DNA of 64,000 nt from Nocardia niwae NBRC 108934 = DSM 45340 (GTDB taxonomy: Bacteria > Actinomycetota > Actinomycetes > Mycobacteriales > Mycobacteriaceae), in contig NZ_BDCK01000016.1 of assembly GCF_001613465.1 (NCBI RefSeq), positions 124,001 to 188,000 on the forward strand, in the 5' to 3' direction. The notes beneath the pieces are model-generated. The model had not been told where the DNA came from. It saw nothing but the letters and a program-made list of their open reading frames with translations, and did no database searches. Shown in pieces: positions 1-7,575 of the stretch (the first letter of the stretch is position 1; every line of letters starts with the position of its first letter). Position numbers and translations under genes: made by a program.

Positions 1-174
1 ATCCGCGACCTTCGGATTGACGCCCATGTAGTTGAGCGGTCCCGCGATGACAGTGACGGCGATCGTGCCGAAACCGGCGCAGTTGACCGGTCCACTGTCG
101 AAATAGTGGCGTTGTGCCGCGGCGATCACGCCGATCAGCAACCAGATCAAGACGATTACACTTCCGATTCTCAT
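1..174 (-). CDS. small membrane protein, N-terminal part only
   Basis: Reading the minus strand from the ATG at 174 gives 58 codons that run off the window edge. The first 20 or so residues form one hydrophobic helix (MRIGSVIVLIWLLIGVIAAA), followed by a polar stretch and a second hydrophobic stretch. GAGAGAAAT before the ATG is a weak ribosome site. I do not recognise a function. The C-terminus lies outside the window. Confidence 0.6.
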   Translation of the reverse strand, partial: MRIGSVIVLIWLLIGVIAAAQRHYFDSGPVNCAGFGTIAVTVIAGPLNYMGVNPKVAD

Positions 175-340
175 ATTTCTCTCGCGCATCGTTCCCGCGC
201 GGATTGTCCGACGGCGCATCTGGCATCGCGTCCTTCCCGCACTTTCCGTATCGGGCGTATACCCGCGATCGCGCTCGTTACCCTTCGCGAAACGAGCAAT
301 TTTCGGATCCGCCCAGCGCGGGCGGGTACCGTCGGCAGGC

Positions 341-628
341 ATGGCAGAGGTGTTGCAGTGGTGGATCCCCGGGTGGGTCATCCTGCTCGTGCTGGTGGCC
401 GTCTACGAGCTGACCGTGAACAAACGCCGCCGACGACGCCGCACCCCGATCTCCGGCACGTTCACCGACGAGTTCACCGCGCTGTTCTACGCGACCAAGC
501 GCATGGAGCTGGATCATCGCGAATCGGTGTCGATGCTGCGCGACGAGCAGGACGAAGGCGCGCCGCCGCTGGTCGGGGTCGACCTGGACGGGCGCAAGGT
601 GGTGCTGCGCACGGAAGCGGGTCAGTAA
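341..628 (+). CDS. DUF6191-like small membrane-anchored protein
   Basis: A 95-residue protein. One N-terminal membrane helix (about residues 8-24) is followed by a run of arginines (about 28-33), so the rest should be cytoplasmic. The tail carries the pattern F.DEF.ALF...KR.EL.HR..., then a DGAPP-like segment and VDLDG, which I remember from DUF6191 proteins of actinomycetes. No catalytic motif is visible and the role is unknown. It stands alone, about 50 bp before the next gene. Confidence 0.7.
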   Translation: MAEVLQWWIPGWVILLVLVAVYELTVNKRRRRRRTPISGTFTDEFTALFYATKRMELDHRESVSMLRDEQDEGAPPLVGVDLDGRKVVLRTEAGQ

Positions 629-677
629 ACCGCTGCGCCCCTGCGATTTCCAGCGAAGGCGTCGGTGGTCGGCCAGA

Positions 678-1001
678 ATGAGGCCCATGCGTGGCTCGAT
701 GGATGAGAAATGGCAGCGGTTCGGCGAGCACCTCGCGTCCGCGCCGGGACGGCTGCCGAGCGAGGTCCGCCGTGTCCTGCGAGACAGGGCCGCCGGCTCC
801 GGCCAGGACGCCGGAGGAGAACTGGCCGCCTTCGCCGAACTGGTGGCCGACCGGTCCTACCGGGTCACCGAGCAGCGGATCGCGGCGTTGAAGGCGGCAG
901 GCCACTCCGACGACGAAATCTTCGAGGCGACCGCGATCGCCGCCTACGGTGCGGCCGACCGGCGCCTGCGCGCTGCCCGCCTGGCGTGGGAGGGGCACTG
1001 A
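678..1001 (+). CDS. hypothetical protein paired with AhpD-like protein
   Basis: A predicted soluble, helical protein of 107 residues, rich in Ala and Arg. Three in-frame ATGs (678, 687, 699) make the start uncertain. Its stop is one base from the ATG of the AhpD-like gene at 1003, so the two are almost certainly co-transcribed. The central phrase GHSDDEIFEATAIAAYGAA resembles segments of carboxymuconolactone-decarboxylase-fold helices, but the CxxC motif is absent. It may be a partner of the downstream protein; this is inference from spacing and helix content. Confidence 0.7.
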   Translation: MRPMRGSMDEKWQRFGEHLASAPGRLPSEVRRVLRDRAAGSGQDAGGELAAFAELVADRSYRVTEQRIAALKAAGHSDDEIFEATAIAAYGAADRRLRAARLAWEGH

Positions 1002-1002
1002 G

Positions 1003-1620
1003 ATGTGGCTCGAAGCGGTTCGCTCCGGCCACGACCGGCCGACCAGATTCGTGTTGTGGACCATGCGGCGATTCAGCGGCGTGGAGGTTCCCGCCGTGCT
1101 GAAGGTGCTGTTCTACCGGCACAGGTTCTTCGGATCCCCGCTGTCGGAGCTGATTCAGGACGTCATGCGCGGCCCGTCGTACTGGACCGTCGCCGAACGC
1201 GAGATCTTCGCGACGCACACCTCCCAGGCCAACGAGTGCCCGTTCTGCGCCACCTCGCACGAGGCGATCGCAGGCGCGTACGTCGACGCCGACGTGGTGA
1301 CCCGCGCTTTGGCCGACGGCTCGGATTCCCCGCTGCGTCCCGAGGCGCGCGTCATGCTCGGCTTCCTCGCCAAGATGGCTCGCGACCCCGACGGGTTGAC
1401 CGCCGAGGACGCGGCGCTGGTCCGGCTGGCGGGCGTCTCCCGCGAAGCGTTCGACGAGGCCGTCTGGGTGGGCACCTGCTTCAATGTGATCAATCGCATG
1501 ATGAACACCGTCGGAGCGGGACCGCTGGAGGACAGGCAGCGCGGCGTGAGCGCGCGATTCATCAAACTCGCCGGTTACCGTATGCCGCCGCCGGTGACAT
1601 TGTTCTCCCGCGGCGTCTGA
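1003..1620 (+). CDS. carboxymuconolactone decarboxylase / AhpD-fold protein
   Basis: A 205-residue protein with ECPFCATSHEAIA near residues 78-90, the C-x-x-C-x-x-x-H redox site of AhpD-like enzymes. These usually act in peroxide or alkylhydroperoxide defence, or as uncharacterised decarboxylase homologues. An earlier in-frame start exists at 949, but the ATG at 1003 sits one base after the upstream stop and is preferred. The substrate cannot be told from sequence. Confidence 0.85.
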   Translation: MWLEAVRSGHDRPTRFVLWTMRRFSGVEVPAVLKVLFYRHRFFGSPLSELIQDVMRGPSYWTVAEREIFATHTSQANECPFCATSHEAIAGAYVDADVVTRALADGSDSPLRPEARVMLGFLAKMARDPDGLTAEDAALVRLAGVSREAFDEAVWVGTCFNVINRMMNTVGAGPLEDRQRGVSARFIKLAGYRMPPPVTLFSRGV

Positions 1621-1672
1621 CCTCATTTCGACCGATCCGCTCGCGTACCGGATCGAAGTGTGTTCTCCTCGA

Positions 1673-3079
1673 ATGGTGAGCCAAGTCCACTTGGGGCACA
1701 TTTTTCACATCGCCGGGAGTCCCGCTGCCGGCGCTGTGACCGACGCGCTGGCCGAAGTCCCCGACGGTGCGCTGATAATCGACGACAGCGGCCGCGTCGC
1801 ATTCTGCGGGCCGCGCTCCGATATCCCCGCCGAATACCGCACCGAAAAGGTGTTCGATCATCGCCCCGGATTTCTGCTTCCCGGATTCGTCGACACCCAT
1901 ATTCATTTTCCCCAGACCTTCGCCGGGGACGCCTACGGGGGCGGTCAGCTGCTGGAATGGCTCGAATTGTGCATCTATCCCGCCGAATCTCGGTACGCCG
2001 ACCCGGAATTCGCGCAGCGGGCCGCCGCCGAATTCTGTTCGCGCCGCATCGCCGCGGGCACCACGGCGGCGATGGTGTTCGGCTCGGCGTTCCCGCACGC
2101 GCAGGACGCCTTGTTCGCCGAAACCCGGCGGCGTGGACTGCGGATGGTCGGCGGCCGCGGTATCCAAACGACGGGAGAGCCCGCGGCGGCTCCTCTGATC
2201 ACCACCGAAGACGACGCCATTCGCCTGACCGACGAGGAGATCGGCAAGTGGCACGCCGCCGACACCGGTGACGTGGACACCGCGCTCCTGCACGTGGCGA
2301 TCGTCCCGCGGTTCTCTTTGGCGGTCACTCGCGCGACGTTGAAGAACCTCGGCGAACTCTACGATTCGGTGCGCGAGCGCGGCGTCTATTTCCACACTCA
2401 CCTCAACGAGAACAACCGCCCCGGCACCGGCGAAGTCGACAGCACCAAACAGGCGTACGGCGTGACGACCTATCTGGACACCTACGACGGGAAGTTCCTG
2501 CCCGGATCCGCGGTGGGCGGTAAGAGCCTGCTCGGCAGGCGCAGCATCCTCGCCCACTGTGTGCACTGCCAAGACGCCGAACTGCGGCGGATGGCCGAGA
2601 CCGGCACGTCGGTCGCGCACTGCCCGGTGTCGCAGCAGTTCCTCGGCTCCGGCACCATGCCGTGGAAGCGGACGCTCGCCTCCGGCGTCACCGTCGCCGC
2701 GGGCACCGATTACGGCGGCGGCGACGAATGGCTGATCCCGCAGGTGCTGTCCGCCGCGTTCAAGGTGCACATCTCCGAGCCGGGCGAACTCGGCGTATCG
2801 ATGCATCCGGCGGAAATGCTGTTCACCGGCACGCTGGCCGGGGCGCGCGCCCTGGACATGGAAAACCGGTTCGGTAATTTCGACGCGGGTAAGGAAGCCG
2901 ACTTCCTGGTGATCGAACCGGCGCGCGTTCCGGCGCTGGAGAGCATGCTTGCATACGGCACTCGTTCCGACGACCCCGTATTGGCCCGCGATCAAACGCT
3001 GTTCGCGCTGCTGATGGGAATTCGCGAGCCCGCGATCACCCAGGTATACGTGCGGGGCCGTCGCGTCGACGCCGCGTAG
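1673..3079 (+). CDS. guaD: guanine deaminase
   Basis: Amidohydrolase that hydrolyses guanine to xanthine and ammonia in purine salvage. Visible metal-site motifs in order are GFVDTHIHFPQ (HxH of strand 1), the FHTHLNEN segment (His on strand 5), LAHCVH (His on strand 6) and GTDYGGG (Asp on strand 8). The SVAHCPVSQQFLGSG segment and the length of about 468 residues suit GuaD. The start is ATG 1673; GTG 1676 and an upstream GTG at 1658 are alternatives. It is followed 5 bp later by the ABM-domain gene. Confidence 0.9.
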   Translation: MVSQVHLGHIFHIAGSPAAGAVTDALAEVPDGALIIDDSGRVAFCGPRSDIPAEYRTEKVFDHRPGFLLPGFVDTHIHFPQTFAGDAYGGGQLLEWLELCIYPAESRYADPEFAQRAAAEFCSRRIAAGTTAAMVFGSAFPHAQDALFAETRRRGLRMVGGRGIQTTGEPAAAPLITTEDDAIRLTDEEIGKWHAADTGDVDTALLHVAIVPRFSLAVTRATLKNLGELYDSVRERGVYFHTHLNENNRPGTGEVDSTKQAYGVTTYLDTYDGKFLPGSAVGGKSLLGRRSILAHCVHCQDAELRRMAETGTSVAHCPVSQQFLGSGTMPWKRTLASGVTVAAGTDYGGGDEWLIPQVLSAAFKVHISEPGELGVSMHPAEMLFTGTLAGARALDMENRFGNFDAGKEADFLVIEPARVPALESMLAYGTRSDDPVLARDQTLFALLMGIREPAITQVYVRGRRVDAA

Positions 3080-3084
3080 TCCCG

Positions 3085-4032
3085 ATGGACGCCGCCGCCA
3101 CCGCTGTAACGGTCTTCCACCGACCGGCACACGACGCGGCTTTCCGGGAATGGCTGGCGCGGATGACCGAATTCGCCCGCGAAATGGACGGGTTCGTGAA
3201 TTCCTCCGTGGCGGTGACCGGAGACCCGCTGCTCGACCCGGGATTCAGCGTCACATTTCGATCCGAGCCGTCCCTGCACGCATTCCTGGACTCGCCCGAA
3301 CGAGCGGCGGCGCTGTCCGACGGCACAGCGCTGGGATTTCATTGCAAGAGCGCGGATCTGGTCTTCGTCGAGGGCGAGCCGCCGCCGCCGGGCATCGGCG
3401 TATTCCGGCACAGCGTCGCGCGCGAGAGGGAAGCCGAATTCGAGGCGACCGAGGCGAGCCTCGTCGCGGTGAGTTCGAAGTTTCCGGGATTCGAGGGCGC
3501 CGCCCTGTTTCCGGCGGACGGCGGGCGGTGGTTCTCGTTGCTCCGGTTCCGCACGGGACGGCAGTTGGCGGATTGGCTGCACTCGGACGAACGCGCCGCC
3601 GCCCTACCGGAATTGCGCGCGAAGCTGACCGAGGACTTCACCGTGGACGCGCACACCACACCGTTCGGCTCGACCGTGCGAACGGTCGACGGCGAGACCA
3701 GGATGACGCCGACGTGGAAGACCGCCATGATGGTGCTGCTGGTGTTGTATCCGACGGTGATGGTGCTGTCGCGTTTCCTCGGGCCGGTGCTCGACCGGCT
3801 CGGAGCGCCGCCGTGGCTGGCCTTGTGGCTCAGCCAAATCGTCAGCGTGGGCCTGATGAGCTACTTCCTCTCGCCCGCCGTCGCGAGGTGGTTCCGCCGC
3901 TGGCTCGATCCGATCGACGGCGCGAGCCCGCGGATCAGCGTCGCGGGCGCGGCGGTGGTCGTCGCCCTCTACGCGCTGACACTGCTGCTGTTCGCGTCGG
4001 TGCGCTGGCTGCAGTACTGGGACTACGACTGA
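3085..4032 (+). CDS. twin ABM-like domain protein with membrane C-terminus
   Basis: A 315-residue protein. Residues about 5-95 and 105-200 look like two antibiotic-biosynthesis-monooxygenase (dimeric alpha/beta barrel) repeats, each with F..W...M..F....GF or a similar pattern. The last 110 residues hold about three hydrophobic helices (from 212, 240 and 278). This layout resembles known actinobacterial ABM-membrane fusions. It lies 5 bp after guaD, so the two are likely one operon. Its reaction is unknown; some family members bind haem or oxidise quinols. Confidence 0.75.
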   Translation: MDAAATAVTVFHRPAHDAAFREWLARMTEFAREMDGFVNSSVAVTGDPLLDPGFSVTFRSEPSLHAFLDSPERAAALSDGTALGFHCKSADLVFVEGEPPPPGIGVFRHSVAREREAEFEATEASLVAVSSKFPGFEGAALFPADGGRWFSLLRFRTGRQLADWLHSDERAAALPELRAKLTEDFTVDAHTTPFGSTVRTVDGETRMTPTWKTAMMVLLVLYPTVMVLSRFLGPVLDRLGAPPWLALWLSQIVSVGLMSYFLSPAVARWFRRWLDPIDGASPRISVAGAAVVVALYALTLLLFASVRWLQYWDYD

Positions 4033-4038
4033 GCGCGC

Positions 4039-4494
4039 TCAGGACAGGTCGAGGTGCCGGTTCATCGACATCGCCGCCTCGGCCAGTTCGGGAAGCTCCA
4101 CCACCGTGACGCCCGCCTGCTGCAACTTCTCCACTCCGACACAGTTCACCACGAACGTCGACGGCTCCCGCCACGCGATCACCACCACCGGGATGCCGGC
4201 CCGCAAGATCCGGTCCGTACACGGCAGCCGGTCCTTGGTCCCGCGTTCCGAGCAGGGTTCCAGCGTGCTGTAGAGCGTGGCCCGCGCCAGCCGCGGATCC
4301 GCCGGGTCGAGCTTGCCGAGCGCGGCCTCCTCCGCGTGTTCCTTCGGGCCGGACTCGCGGGAATAGCCGGTCGCGATCTCCGCGCCCTCGGCCACGATCA
4401 CCGCGCCCACCGAGAAGGCGCCCTCGGCCACCGGGCACAAGCGCGCCAGCTCGATGGCCCGGTTCATCCAGTAGCGGTGGTGGGGCTCGGTCAC
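4039..4494 (-). CDS. cytidine/dCMP deaminase-family protein (RibD-like)
   Basis: A 151-residue zinc deaminase fold. The zinc ligands are EHAEEAA (His and catalytic Glu) and LEPCSERGTKDRLPC (two Cys). The Cys spacing, with the insert SERGTKDRLP, differs from TadA (PCxxC) and resembles the RibD deaminase half or other pyrimidine deaminases. The GTG at 4494 is chosen because AAGGAGG lies 9 bp before it; an in-frame ATG at 4548 is less likely. The substrate is not defined by sequence. Confidence 0.8.
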   Translation of the reverse strand: MTEPHHRYWMNRAIELARLCPVAEGAFSVGAVIVAEGAEIATGYSRESGPKEHAEEAALGKLDPADPRLARATLYSTLEPCSERGTKDRLPCTDRILRAGIPVVVIAWREPSTFVVNCVGVEKLQQAGVTVVELPELAEAAMSMNRHLDLS

Positions 4495-4539
4495 CGGATC
4501 GCCCTCCTTCAGCAGCCGACGCACTCGTCCTGCGAAAAA

Positions 4540-4569
4540 GCCCCTCACCTGTAAGAACAGATGAGGGGC
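4540..4569 (-). terminator. rho-independent terminator after tRNA-Ser(CGA)
   Basis: A hairpin with an 8-bp outer stem GCCCCTCA/TGAGGGGC, one mismatch, a 4-bp inner stem CTGT/ACAG and a 4-base loop. On the minus strand it is followed directly by CTTTTTCGC. It lies just downstream of the tRNA and upstream of the deaminase start. Confidence 0.85.
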
Positions 4570-4574
4570 GTAAG

Positions 4575-4662
4575 CGGTGGCGGAGGGATTTGAACCCTCG
4601 GAGGGGGGTTACCCCTCACACGCTTTCGAGGCGTGCTCCTTAGGCCGCTCGGACACGCCACC
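4575..4662 (-). tRNA. tRNA-Ser (anticodon CGA)
   Basis: Class II tRNA of 88 nt. The acceptor stem is GGTGGCG/CGCCACC with discriminator G. The anticodon loop CTCGAAA reads CGA, decoding UCG. There is a long variable arm and the T-arm GGTTCAAATCC. CCA is not encoded. Confidence 0.95.
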
Positions 4663-4719
4663 GCCGACAACCATACCGGACCCTGGCCGGATCACTAAAT
4701 CGCCCGCTGACCTGCGGGC

Positions 4720-5196
4720 TCACCGCTGCGACCGGAAGAACTCGTCGAGCAGGGCCGCGCACTCGTCCTCGAGCACCCCGCCGCGCACCTCGGGCCGGTG
4801 ATTGAGCCGACGGTCGCGCACCACGTCCCACAGCGACCCGACGGCGCCGGTCTTCGGCTCCCACGCGCCGAAGACCAGGCGGCCGACCCGCGCGAGCACC
4901 AACGCGCCCGCGCACATGGTGCACGGTTCCAGCGTGACGGCGAGGGTGGCGCCTTCCAGCCGCCATCCGTCGCCGTGGACGGCGGCGGCCCGGCGCAGCG
5001 CCAGGATCTCCGCGTGCGCGGTCGGATCGCCGAGCGCCTCCCGGGCGTTCGCGGCGCGCGCGAGTTCCCTTCCGGCGGAGTCGAATACCACCGCCCCGAC
5101 CGGCACGTCACGATCCCCGGCCGCCGCCGCGGCCGCGAGGGCGGCGCGCACCATGTCGGCGTCCGACAGGATCGGGCCGTCCGGGAGAACGCCCAC
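4720..5196 (-). CDS. tadA: tRNA-specific adenosine deaminase
   Basis: Deaminates the wobble adenosine of tRNA-Arg(ACG) to inosine; that tRNA is encoded in this window at 36289-36361. Motifs are PVGAVVF, TAHAEILAL (His and catalytic Glu), and EPCTMCAGAL (PCxxC zinc ligands). At 158 residues it is typical for TadA. The GTG start at 5196 lies 1 bp after the stop of the upstream gene; an internal ATG at 5154 is possible. It is co-transcribed with the TadA-associated protein. Confidence 0.95.
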   Translation of the reverse strand: MGVLPDGPILSDADMVRAALAAAAAAGDRDVPVGAVVFDSAGRELARAANAREALGDPTAHAEILALRRAAAVHGDGWRLEGATLAVTLEPCTMCAGALVLARVGRLVFGAWEPKTGAVGSLWDVVRDRRLNHRPEVRGGVLEDECAALLDEFFRSQR

Positions 5197-5197
5197 G

Positions 5198-5737
5198 TCA
5201 GCGCGGCAGCTTGTCCAGCACCGCGGCGAATTCTCCGGCGAAGCCGAGACGCTGGGCGATCATGCCGAGCTGCTCGTCCGGATAGAGATCGGTCTCGGCG
5301 AGGATGACGCTCAGCACCGGTTCGGGCAGGCCTAGATCGGCGAGCACCCCGAGGTCGCCCTCCTCCCAGGGCTCCACGTCGTCCAATTCGTCCGGATCGA
5401 TATCGGGAATTTCCACGTTCAGGGCCTCTAGCACGTCCGCCGCGATGTCGTAATCGATCGCGGCCGTGGCGTCCGAGACGAGCATCCGGGTTCCGCTCGG
5501 CGCGGGCCGGAGCACGATGAAGAACTCGTCGTCGATGTCGAGCAAACCGAACACCGCTCCGGAGCTGCGCAAAGCCTTCAGTTCGCTCTCCGCGGCGGAC
5601 AAATCGGTGAGCGCGTCCCGGCTCAGCGGACTGCATCGCCATTTGCCTTCTTCGCGGACAACCGCCACTGCGAACCCTTCCACGTCGTCGTAGTCGTCCG
5701 ACGCCGCCCTGTTAGTGCCCGAGCGCTGTGCTGCCAT
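5198..5737 (-). CDS. tRNA adenosine deaminase-associated protein
   Basis: A 179-residue acidic protein that precedes tadA in many actinobacteria and is named after that linkage. The N-terminal half carries VEGFAVAVVREEGKWRC, and the C-terminal half has repeated Asp/Glu clusters (DIDPDELDDVEPWEEGD). No catalytic motif is seen and its biochemical role is unknown. It is divergent from tyrA with about 58 bp between the starts. Confidence 0.88.
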   Translation of the reverse strand: MAAQRSGTNRAASDDYDDVEGFAVAVVREEGKWRCSPLSRDALTDLSAAESELKALRSSGAVFGLLDIDDEFFIVLRPAPSGTRMLVSDATAAIDYDIAADVLEALNVEIPDIDPDELDDVEPWEEGDLGVLADLGLPEPVLSVILAETDLYPDEQLGMIAQRLGFAGEFAAVLDKLPR

Positions 5738-5795
5738 GGCCGCAACGGTAGTCGGCTCGAGGGGAAATGTTGAAGTCGTATGCCAATCTGTTCCG

Positions 5796-6746
5796 GTGAC
5801 TTCGGCGAAGAAAGCTCCCGTGTGCGTCCTCGGGACCGGTTTGATCGGTGGGTCGCTATTGCGCGCGGCCGTCGCCGCGGGCTACGACGGCTGGGGATAC
5901 AACCGGTCGGCGGCGGGCGCGCAGGCCGCGCGGGCCGACGGATTCGACGTCATCGAAGACCTACCCGCCGCATTGCGCCGCGCGGCGGCGACCGATGCGC
6001 TGATCGTCGTCGCGGTGCCGATGCCCGCGGTCGACCACATGCTCTCCGCCATCGCGACCTACGCGCCGCAGTGCGCGCTCACCGACGTGGTGAGCGTGAA
6101 GGCGCCGGTCGCGGCGGCCGTGCGCGCCCACGGTCTCGCCGATCGGTACGTGGGCGGTCACCCGATGGCGGGCACCTCCGAATCCGGCTGGGCCGCCACC
6201 GATCCCACGTTGTTCGGCGACGCGGTGTGGGCGGTCGGCGTGGACGAAGGCACCCGGACCGACCCGTGGACCCGCGTGGTACGGCTCGCACTGGACTGCG
6301 GCTCGGTGGTGGTCCCGGTGGTGGCCGCCGAGCACGATCGCGCCGTCGCGCGCATTTCCCATCTACCGCACGTACTGGCCGAGGCGCTGGCTCTGGCGGG
6401 CGCCGGTGGCGGTGATCTCGCGCTCGGACTCGCGGCCGGATCGTTCCGGGACGGCACCCGCGTCGCGGGCACGGCGCCGGGCCTGGTTCGCGCGATCTGC
6501 GAACCGAATTCGGCGGCGCTGCTGGAAGTTCTGGACGAAACGCTCACCGTGCTGGCCACGGCCCGCGACAGCCTGCGCGCCGAGACGTCGCTCGCGGATC
6601 TGGTCGAGGCCGGACACGACGCGCGGCGGCGGTACGAATCCGCGCGACGCTGGGAGATCACGGATATCCGCCCTGGCGACCGCGATTGGCTGGAAGAGCT
6701 GCGCGCGGCCGGTCAGCGCGGTGGGGTGCTCACGCGGCTCGGCTGA
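5796..6746 (+). CDS. tyrA: prephenate dehydrogenase
   Basis: NAD(P)-dependent oxidative decarboxylation of prephenate to 4-hydroxyphenylpyruvate in tyrosine synthesis. The nucleotide site VLGTGLIGGSLL is at about residues 11-22. GHPMAGTSESG holds the family's substrate-binding His, and HDRAVARISHLPH the second conserved region. I start it at GTG 5796, leaving about 12 residues before the Rossmann motif. Further upstream in-frame starts at 5715 and 5736 would overlap the divergent gene. Confidence 0.92.
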   Translation: MTSAKKAPVCVLGTGLIGGSLLRAAVAAGYDGWGYNRSAAGAQAARADGFDVIEDLPAALRRAAATDALIVVAVPMPAVDHMLSAIATYAPQCALTDVVSVKAPVAAAVRAHGLADRYVGGHPMAGTSESGWAATDPTLFGDAVWAVGVDEGTRTDPWTRVVRLALDCGSVVVPVVAAEHDRAVARISHLPHVLAEALALAGAGGGDLALGLAAGSFRDGTRVAGTAPGLVRAICEPNSAALLEVLDETLTVLATARDSLRAETSLADLVEAGHDARRRYESARRWEITDIRPGDRDWLEELRAAGQRGGVLTRLG

Positions 6747-6911
6747 TCGCGCGCCGACCTGCGGGTCGGGTCGAACAAGTGCGGCACCTGCCGACCACCA
6801 CCAACCCCGGCGCACCGGATTGGTTCCGGCTGCTGCCGATCGCCGGTAACGCCCCCAGCGGAAAGCCTCGGCCTTGCCGCTTTCACACGTCGCGGACCAG
6901 GGCGGGCTGTG

Positions 6912-7526
6912 TCAGATGCGTTCGGCCAGGCCCGGGTAGTCCAGCAGGAAGCCGTCGGCATCCACCGTGACCGTCGCGCTGGAGACCGGCGACAGCACGC
7001 TGATCCCGTCGGCGGCGCTGCTGTAGATCAGCGTGGCCTCTTGGACGAGCAGGTCGGGCAGACGCACGTAGACCACCGGGACCTGCACGTCCTCGACCGC
7101 GTGCTGCAGGTCGTAGCGGCGGATCGGCAGCGTGTTGAAGAACGGGCTGAGCACCACGTCCACGTCGAGCGCCCCGGCGAAGGTGGAGCGCACATGATTG
7201 CCGCCCGCGTCGACGAGCCAGTAGTCCTCCTCGTCGCGGGCGATCGACGCGTGCCGCTCACCGGCTGCCGTCGTGGTGCGCAGCGACAACCGCTTCGTCA
7301 CGCCGTTCTCGTCGGTGACCAGGTCGTAGGACGCGCTGAACGCGGGATGGTCCGCGCTCGCGCCGCCGATCATGCGCCCGGCGGCGCGGATGCGGTTGCC
7401 GTTGAGCTGCACCCGTACCGACTCCATGCGCGTCGCGTCGTGGGCACGCCAGGTGAGGATCGCCGGCCACCGGGATTCCTGCGGGCTCGCGGCGGCGCTC
7501 TCGGGGTCGGAGGCTGGGGTCGTCAC
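6912..7526 (-). CDS. putative glycolipid-binding protein (PF06475-like)
   Basis: About 204 residues. The pattern (WPAILTWRAHDATRMESVRV near the N-terminus, then alternating beta-strands, with DLDVDVVLSPFFNTLPIRR in the middle) is that of the putative glycolipid-binding family. The GTG at 7526 is preferred over the track-like start at 7565 because the residues before it are unstructured and Gly/Pro rich. No signal peptide is seen, so it is probably cytoplasmic. Family function is poorly established. Confidence 0.8.
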   Translation of the reverse strand: MTTPASDPESAAASPQESRWPAILTWRAHDATRMESVRVQLNGNRIRAAGRMIGGASADHPAFSASYDLVTDENGVTKRLSLRTTTAAGERHASIARDEEDYWLVDAGGNHVRSTFAGALDVDVVLSPFFNTLPIRRYDLQHAVEDVQVPVVYVRLPDLLVQEATLIYSSAADGISVLSPVSSATVTVDADGFLLDYPGLAERI

Positions 7527-7575
7527 GTATCTACCGTAAGCGACACCCGGCCCCGGCCCGAACAACCACCGCTCA